Shown here: piece after piece, positions 57,518-64,000 of the stretch
Position numbering within the stretch: position 1 is the stretch's first letter
Layout: each line of letters starts with the position of its first letter
From: Steromphala cineraria
Lineage: Eukaryota > Mollusca > Gastropoda > Trochida > Trochidae
Assembly (NCBI GenBank): GCA_916613615.1
Contig: OU744737.1
Span: 826,001-890,000, forward strand
Reading direction: 5' to 3'
Length of the DNA: 64,000 nucleotides
Position numbers and translations under genes: made by a program
Notes under the pieces: model-generated
The model's input: the letters and a program-made list of their open reading frames with translations, nothing else
What the model was told of the DNA's origin: nothing
Databases searched by the model: none

Positions 57518-59642
57518 CGATCACAGCCAGTGACGTTTCCAGCGATGCCCAGAAGAGGGCTGCTCTTTCTTGGTACTGTGTCAACAGCATGGTGGCTTTG
57601 TTTACATTCGCGTCTCGCATCAGTGTTTTGGATGGCATCGGAGGGATTGCTGCACACGGTGAAAGAATGTTGTGTGATTCATTTGAAGTGGATTACCTAC
57701 AATATCTTTATGGATTTATCTGCTTGCCTAGAAGGTAGGATTTCTAAATATAGGTACGAAAATATAAAGATCTGTGTTTTCTATATTTTGCTTTGATGAT
57801 TCAACTATATAGCTACAGGACACATTTGCAATAAAGTTAGTTTGAAATAATTAATTTTAAATTTTTACACAATTAGATTGCACAAATGATACGTTTGTTT
57901 TGGCATGTGACAGGTTATTTTCTATGAAAAATAGACTTGCCCCTGACCTTCCTCTTTTGTTTATTTCTGACAGCACCCCTACTAACTGGAAATATTTTAG
58001 TAATGTTCTAGGGGCTTTATTTGCCTCCGTCGACTATGTCTTGTTATACATTTGGACATGAATGAGACTAAAGTTTGTACAGAGATGTAGGCGGGGCTAG
58101 CTGCTGTTATATTCCTACGTCATAAGTAGTCCAAAAAATAAGAAAAAGAGTGCGAACTTTTTATAATAAAACCAAACATTTCTTAGATTTTTAAGTCTTG
58201 TAGGCACAATGGATCTGCATTTTACTGCTAATAGCACATTTTGGCTGGTTTTGGTTAGAAATCTTTACAATGACTTTTACAAGTTTTTTCTGATTTTGAC
58301 AGCAAAGTCGAGATTTCAACTTCTAGTTTGTTCATATTTTGCTGCGTCATCGTGGCTCAGTTGCCCCGGGCCTAGACTTTGTCGGGTTGAAATTTTTTTA
58401 GGTAAGTATTTCCAAAACAGGAAGAGTTCAAAACAATTTTTCAGTGATACAAAATACATTTGATATCTCTTTTAATTTTTAGAGCGGGAAGTTGAAATTG
58501 TAGATGATTTAGGCAGTAAAGATTATGGATTTTGTAGTCATGGGCGAGTGGGTAGCACTGCCATATTTGGTAAAAAAATAATTCATATTTCTATTGCCAA
58601 AATAAACATTTGCACAGATTTCTCATACACAATTTTACATTCGTTGTTTTATGCACATTTTTCTCTACTACTATGTTAATTCTGATGGAAAATTGTGATC
58701 ATGACTTTTTGAAGATTTTTAGATTTTCCAAATAATTTTCTGCCGTGGGTTGAGCTCGTCTGTCGGCAGTGGACGTGGTCACGTGACTTTGTTTACAACT
58801 CTGACTGGAACTGGTCACGTGACTTGATTCACGGCTGCTTTGTGAAAGTTATATGGCAGTAAGTTATCTTGTCTTTTCATCTTCTTCTGATTTACTGTTT
58901 ATGTTTTGACAGTGAATTAGAAGTCCAGAAGTGTTACACAACGTCTCCTAGAAGAACAGTTCCAGTGCATGCACTATGTAAGTCATGAACGAAGGTAAGT
59001 GAGCTTGTTTACCTTTCATTGATCAGCTGATTGACATGTTTACTGTATTAGAACCTATTAAAAGAATTATTTCTGAGTAAATCAACGCTTAGCACCTGAC
59101 CAAATGTGCTTGTCATTTGATGATTTTGAAATATATATTTATATATTGTATTTAGAGATAGAAATAAAATCAGAATTTAGGAAAATTGAATTTTATAGGC
59201 CCAATGTTATTATTTACAATTAAGAACAGTTTGCAATGACACATTATAGCCTAGTTAAACACGAGCCCTAATATGTTGTAGACAATCACATCACTGTAAG
59301 ATATTCTGATAGGTTACCCTCTTGAAATATACTGTTTAATAACAACTGTTACTCTTATAAAATTTGTATCTTCTTAAGAAATAAAAAGGCCTCAGCTGTG
59401 ATGAATGCAGTGACATACTGTGTAGCTTTTGCACAAGGCATAACATTTTTTATCATTTGATATAATCTGATAGTATCATATCTTGAGATGTACTGTTTTT
59501 GTGTAATGTCACATGGCCTAGGAAGCTGTAGCTCAATTGACCACTATCAGTTGCAGTCAAGTTCAGCAACAACGAGTGCGGCCACCTGACCGGAATGGGA
59601 TTGATGACCCAAGATGCTGTCCAGTACAGGCTGGGACTTTGA
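57518..59642 (+). CDS. Multi-exon gene, 3' part (six exons), family unknown
   Basis: Proposed exons: 57518-57734, 58361-58401, 58483-58551, 58723-58858, 58913-58977 and 59557-59642 (TGA at 59640-59642). All five introns are GT-AG, and each exon's leftover bases complete the next codon. Donors include AG|GTAAGT, GCA|GTAAGT and TAT|GTAAGT. Acceptors follow TTTTAATTTTTAG and GTTTATGTTTTGACAG. Peptide landmarks are DAQKRAALSWYCVNSMVALF, HGERMLCDSFEVDYLQYLYG, EREVEIVDDLGSKDYGFCSH, FPNNFLPWVELVCRQW, WSRDFVYNSDWNWSRDLIHG, and the C-terminal KFSNNECGHLTGMGLMTQDA. It is rich in Trp, Cys and aromatic residues, with a WxWSRD motif repeated twice and no obvious membrane helix except a weak one near VNSMVALFTF. 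Exon 1 and the exon 2 acceptor (58303 would also keep the downstream frame) are the least certain. I do not recognise the family. Confidence 0.75.
58777..58823 (+). other. Twin GGTCACGTGACTT inside exon 4
   Basis: The 13-base word occurs twice 37-38 bases apart and encodes the repeated WSRD. Each contains a palindromic TCACGTGA. This is probably an internal duplication within the coding exon. Confidence 0.6.
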
Positions 59643-59850
59643 AGGATGTCTCCCTGCCAGACACGAGACATGACTTGAGAGACATACAGTGTTTACCTGG
59701 TGAGTGTCTTTCTTCAGATTATGCCGCTCTTCACTCAGTCATTATCATTACAAAAGGAAATTGAAATTGTTCGCTTATATCATGTACAATTGGAAGATTG
59801 CTCTTTACAGTATCAGACATTTAATCATTAGATAACGTGTTTGTATCAAT
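59643..59850. other. Possible 3' untranslated region
   Basis: Follows the proposed TGA. No AATAAA is obvious close by; ATTAAA lies at about 59869 at the edge of the family H array. Confidence 0.3.
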
Positions 59851-60606
59851 TGATGGCAGGTCAATCTCATTAAAACAATAATCTCAAATTTGCTCACATT
59901 ATTCATATAAAACTGGTAAATAACTCTTTAATGATATCGGGTACTCGGCTAGGACATGAGGTGTCTCCCTGGGTTGTGAATTCTTTTAAAAAGGGTCAAT
60001 CGATATCTTATCAATCTCATTGAATTAAGATCATACATTTGAGCACTTTATTCATTCATAGATCTCACTTTTAAAAGTTTTTAAATGGCTGGATAGCTCT
60101 TTAATGATCTCAGGTATTCAAATGAGTCATTAGATATCTGCATTTGTTTTTTATCAACACAGCTATTTGATACCCGATCAATCTAATTAAAATTAGATTA
60201 TCTTAACCCCAGATATAGCTTAACTGATCTCAGGTATTCAAGTTAGGGATGATGTTACTTCATGGATAAAGTGTTTGTATCAATTGATGCCAGGTCAATC
60301 TCATTAAAGCAATAAGATCTCAAATTTGCTCACATTATTCATATACAACTGGTAGATTACGCTTTAATGATCTCGGACACTTAGCTAGGACATGAGGTGT
60401 CTCCCTGGGTTGTGTATACTTTTAAAAAGGGTCCATTGATATCTGGTCAATCTCATTAAAATAAGGTCATACATTTGATCACTTTATTTATGTAAAACTG
60501 GTAGATGACTCTTTAATGATCTTGGACACTAAGCTAGGACATGAGGTGTCTCCCTGGTTTGTGTATTCTTTTGAAAAGGATCCATTGATATCTGGTCAAT
60601 TTCATT
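59851..60606 (+). repeat. Family H tandem array, left part
   Basis: Units of about 148-150 bases contain GGTCAATCTCATTAAAATAAGG, GATCACTTTATTTATGT and GACATGAGGTGTCTCCCTGG. The array is broken after CAATTTCATT at 60606 by the family B element and resumes at 62481. Confidence 0.85.
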
Positions 60607-60633
60607 AGCAGCCCCGACTAAGTCGGGGCTGCT
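60607..60633 (-). other. 3' terminal hairpin of family B
   Basis: A 13-bp perfect inverted repeat with a single-base spacer, at the exact insertion boundary. Confidence 0.85.
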
Positions 60634-62480
60634 ATCAGTATTTGTGCAGTTTCCGCCGCCGCCGCCGCGTCCGCCGCGCTCATACTAATGGCTATAACTT
60701 TTTTCTACTAAGCTTTCCAGAACTTGTATTTATAACTTACTGCTTAAACCTCGGGGGAACGATTTTGACATGTTCACCTTCAAGGTCAAACGTCAAGGTC
60801 ACGAGCTATAAAATCACTAAAAAATTCCTTGTAAACGCCATAACTTGAAAAGTTTTTTTGCTATGAAGCTCTAACTTTATATATAACATCCTTGGAAGAG
60901 TAAAAAATTTTGAAAAGGTTTTCGCTACAATCTGTCCAAGGTCAAGGTCACAGCGAGGTCATTACTTTAGCATGGTTTTGCGAAAATGCTTTATTTTAAC
61001 TATGAACACTTGTAATCAAAAGATGATTATCATTCTCAATGAAAAGTGTTCATTGATTGTGTAACCTTGAAGGTCAAAGGTCAAGGTCATGAGATTTGTG
61101 TTATTGCAATGTGCAACTAATTTGGATATAACTTGATCTCATTAAGCTTTTCAGAACTCATAAACATGTATAAGTGTCCATACCTCTGGAAACTTAGAAT
61201 GACATGTTCAATTTCAAGGTCAAAGGTCAAGGTCACGAGCTATAAAATCACTAAAAAATTCCTTGTAAACGCGATAACTTGAAAAGTTTTTGTGCTATGA
61301 AGCTCTAGCTTGATATATAACATCCTTGGAAGAGTAAAAAATTTTGAAAAGGTTTTCGCTACAGTCTGTATAAGGTCAAGGTCACAGCAAGGTCATGACT
61401 TTAGCATGGTTTTGCGAAAATGCTTTATTTTAACTATGAACACTTGTAATCAATAGATGATTCTTATTCTCAATGAAAAGTGTTCATTGATTGTGTAACC
61501 TTGAAGGTCAAAGGTCAAGGTCATGAGATTTGTGTTATTGCAATGTGCAACTAATTTGGATATAACTTGATCTCATTAAGCTTTTCAGAACTCATAAACA
61601 TGTATAAGTGTCCATACCTCTGGGGACTTAGAATGACATGTTCAATTTCAAGGTCAAAGGTCAAGGTCACGAGCTATAAAATCACTAAAAAATTCATTGT
61701 AAACGCGATAACTTGAAAAGTTTTTGTGCTATGAAGCTCTTACTAGATATATAACATCCTTGGAAGAGTAAAAAAATTTGAAAAGGTTTTCGCTACAATC
61801 TGTCCAAGGTCAAGGTCACAGCGAGGTCATTACTTTAGCATGGTTTTGCGAAAATGCTTTATTTTAACTATAAACACTTGTAATCAATAGATGATTATTA
61901 TTCTCAATGAAAAGTGTTCATTGATTGTGTAACCTTGAAGGTCAAAGGTCAAGGTCATGAGATTTGTGTTATTACAATGTGGAACTAATATGGATATAAC
62001 AGTTTTTCAGAACTTATAACGATGTATAATTGTTTACACCTCTGGGGACTTACAATGACATGGTCACATTCAAGATCAAAGGTCAAGGTCACAAGCTATA
62101 AAATCACTTAAAAATTCCTTGTAATCGCGATAACTTAAAAAGTTTTTGTGCTATGAAGTTTAAATTTTGTATGTATTATCTCTTGAGAAGTACAAAATTT
62201 TTGAAAGGTCTTGGGTATGAAGTGTCAAAGGTCAAGGTCACAGCAAGGTCAACAAATATTGAGAAAATGGATTATTTTTACTTTTACCTCTTTAATTTGT
62301 TACATTAATGTTATATTCAATGAAATGTATTCATTGATTGCATGACCTTGAGTGTCAAAGGTCAAGGTCACAAGAAAATGCCCAATATGCTGAGACTTGT
62401 AGAAGGCGGAACAGGGTAAGGCGAAACCCCAAGTTTCGGGGCTGCTCTGTTTTTGCGGTGTCCCGCAAACACTAATCTAG
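60607..62480 (-). mobile_element. Family B element, complete, nested in family H
   Basis: On the minus strand it starts CTAGATTAGTG (62480), with hairpin TTTGCGG-GACA-CCGCAAA (62469-62452) and AGCAGCCCCGA (62446-62436). About four cores of ~430 bases carry GACCTTGACCTTTGACC words, and a CGG-rich stretch lies at 60648-60678. The 3' hairpin is AGCAGCCCCGACT, one base, AGTCGGGGCTGCT (60633-60607): 13 perfect pairs. The 5' motif equals the hairpin's left arm and is the inverted complement of its right arm. Flanks are CATT and TTAAAAT against an empty site CATTAAAAT. It has no coding capacity. Confidence 0.85.
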
Positions 62481-62960
62481 TTAAAATAAGGTCATACATT
62501 TGATCACTTTATTTATGTAAAAATGGTAGATGACTCTTTAATGATCTCGGGCACTCAGCTAGGACATGAGGTGTCTCCCTGGGTTGTGTATTCATTTAAA
62601 AAGGGTCCATTGATATCTGGTCAATCTCATTAAAATAAGGTTATACATTTGATCACTTTATTTATGTACAATTGGAAGATGATTCTTTAATGATCTCGGA
62701 CACTCAGTTAAGACATGAGGTGTCTCCCTGGGTTGTGTATACTTTTAAAAAGGATCCATTGACATCTCGTCAATCTCATTAAAATAAGGTTATACATTTG
62801 ATCACTTTATTTATGTACAATTGGAAGATGACTCTTTAATGATCTCGGACACTCAGTTAAGACATGAGGTGTCTCCCTGGGTTGTGTATACTTTTAAAAA
62901 GGGTCAATTGACATCTCGTCAATCTCATTAAAAAAATATCGTACATTTGATCACTTTATG
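62481..62960 (+). repeat. Family H tandem array, right part
   Basis: Continues the same phase of the unit with TTAAAATAAGGTCATACATTTG. Further units start at about 62629, 62778 and 62926 (148-149 bases). Decayed units continue to about 63200. Confidence 0.85.
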
Positions 62961-63200
62961 CATTCATTGCCCTCACTTTTAAAGGAACAGGCACTCAAGA
63001 AAAACATGTGATTTCTGACCTTGGGCACGTGTAGTTTTACTAAATGGTCCATTGATAACAGGTCCATCTCACCAAGATAAGTTCTGAAATTTTTATTCTT
63101 GAATGATGTAATGAGTTCAAGTACAGCATGTGGTCCCTGGGCATGTGTAGTTGATAAAACGCTTAATGGCTAGCAGATCAGTCTCAATGTGTATCTATAT

Positions 63201-63500
63201 ACCCCTAGTCAAGAAATAGAGGATACTTAATGATGTTTGTCAAATACCATATTTATTTCATCGAGTGACATGGGTAAAGTTGATGAAATAAACATGGTAT
63301 TTGGTGAGCCCCGTCTGTTTGCAGACCCATGAAACATAGCAATCCGCGACCTAATCAACATAGTCCCAACTTAATAATTTTATGGAAAATATTTCCTAAG
63401 ATAACAAAAAATATTTCACTACAAAAACAACAATAACTAATATTTTCTGGTTCTCATATTACATTTAATCATTATTAAGATTCAAATGCCAAGTTTTTTT
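63201..63500. other. Spacer with a local inverted repeat
   Basis: CAAATACCATATTTATTTC (63241-63259) and GAAATAAACATGGTATTTG (63285-63303) form an imperfect inverted repeat, possibly a short foldback element. No gene. Confidence 0.4.
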
Positions 63501-63529
63501 CGCAAAAGCACTTGCGTAGTGTTTCGTCT

Positions 63530-63592
63530 TAGAGTTCCCGTCCGCCATTTTACAACGTAACAGCTTGGTCCGAACGATCGTCAAGAAAACGG
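63530..63592 (+). promoter_or_regulatory. Possible TSS region with YY1-like motif and donor
   Basis: GTCCGCCATTTTACAACG (about 63540-63557) contains CCGCCATTTT, a YY1-type word common in 5' leaders. About 35 bases later AAAACG is followed by GTAAATAA, a possible donor of a non-coding first exon. Motif-based only. Confidence 0.25.
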
Positions 63593-63747
63593 TAAATAAC
63601 CTTTAAATTATTAACAATATTGCGTAAATAACAGTAACTGGGGATGTTATCAGGAAAAAACAGTCTGATAAAAGTATTCAACTGAGCTGACATAGTTTAA
63701 CTGTTGTAATCCAAGTATTGTTATTGTTCTCGAGGGCACTTCACCCC

Positions 63748-64000
63748 TCACGACCCGGCCTCAATCGCATTACATTCGGACAGCTTATTGTGTTGTGATC
63801 GTCCTGTGTCCCTCTCGGTTGCAGACACCGGTTGCGGCCGATTCATACCAATAACCTTTGGGGTAACATTGATAGTTACATTGCCACGGACAGTACTGGC
63901 AACCATTATACTCGACAGGAAGTTCCTGGAGTGAGAGGCGCTGTACGAGGATGATCCAACCACGATCCTGCCAGTGCGAGATGAAATCAGCACTCGGTGA
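63748..64000 (-). CDS. Partial coding frame at the window edge, minus strand
   Basis: Open from the window edge to a TGA at 63750-63748, about 83 codons. It reads VLISSRTGRIVVGSSSYSAS, then HSRNFLSSIMVASTVRGNVT, then INVTPKVIGMNRPQPVSATE, with a polar tail ending NAIEAGS. R-N-Y codons dominate and local G+C is higher than around it, both in favour of coding. A + strand frame over the same bases is also open but has a poorer codon pattern. The N-terminal part lies outside the window, so this is a 3' exon or C terminus. Not recognised. Confidence 0.5.
   Translation of the reverse strand, partial: HRVLISSRTGRIVVGSSSYSASHSRNFLSSIMVASTVRGNVTINVTPKVIGMNRPQPVSATERDTGRSQHNKLSECNAIEAGS

Noticed and set aside
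57425..57796. 123-codon + strand frame starting with GTG
   Set aside because: A different frame in the same stretch (57518-57734) has strong R-N-Y codons and fits the downstream splice phases.

Overview
Organism and overall character. The window is AT-rich, intron-containing animal DNA with no bacterial gene organisation. GT-AG exons with low coding density, a tRNA-derived SINE, (ACGG)n arrays attached to tandem-core elements, and very large minisatellites all point to an invertebrate. A bivalve mollusc (clam-type genome) is my best guess. That is inference from repeat style, not a database match. Most of the 64 kb is repeats, and most long open frames are by-products of tandem repeats.

Layout. 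0.3-12.3 kb: a cluster of 'family A' tandem-core elements, all on the + strand, with a foldback/MITE pair (3.8-4.5 kb), an LTR-retrotransposon remnant (7.3-8.1 kb), and minus-strand exon-like pieces (11.3-11.5 and 14.0-14.1 kb). 14.26-19.41 kb: minisatellite 1. 21.1-26.9 kb: minisatellite 2, with a 2.19-kb higher-order period. 27.44-27.95 kb: an 80-bp coding-like tandem repeat. 28.37-30.59 kb: an ~80-bp AT-rich array. 31.38-33.40 kb: a complete 'family E' element. 33.62-35.37 kb: family B followed by family D. 36.6-37.2 kb: a promoter-like region and a possible minus-strand first exon. 37.3-40.8 kb: more family A. 40.86-41.20 kb: second copy of an exon-like segment also found at 20.63-20.96 kb. 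43.33-43.68 kb: a SINE. 44.17-49.46 kb: family F array. 50.4-51.8 kb: a likely divergent gene-start region. 52.6-54.9 kb: a 193-bp satellite. 55.89-57.18 kb: a complete 'family C' element. 57.5-59.64 kb: the best host gene, a six-exon 3' end on the + strand whose five introns are all GT-AG and phase-consistent. 59.85-62.96 kb: 'family H' array interrupted by a complete family B element. 63.75-64.0 kb: partial minus-strand coding frame running off the window.

Main message. At least four families with unrelated sequences (A, B, C, E) share one architecture: a small 5' hairpin; a 9-13 base subterminal motif; a tandem core; an ACGG-type or CGG-type microsatellite; then a 3' hairpin or short stem whose outer arm is the inverted complement of the 5' motif; in A, C and E a TAAAA tail follows. 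The family B copy at 60.6 kb sits inside a tandem array, so its empty site can be read from neighbouring units. It entered at a TT with at most a two-base duplication. This fits non-autonomous rolling-circle (Helentron-type) elements and resembles what I recall of the bivalve 'pearl' repeats. No transposase or Rep/helicase gene is in the window, so any mobilising protein must come from elsewhere.
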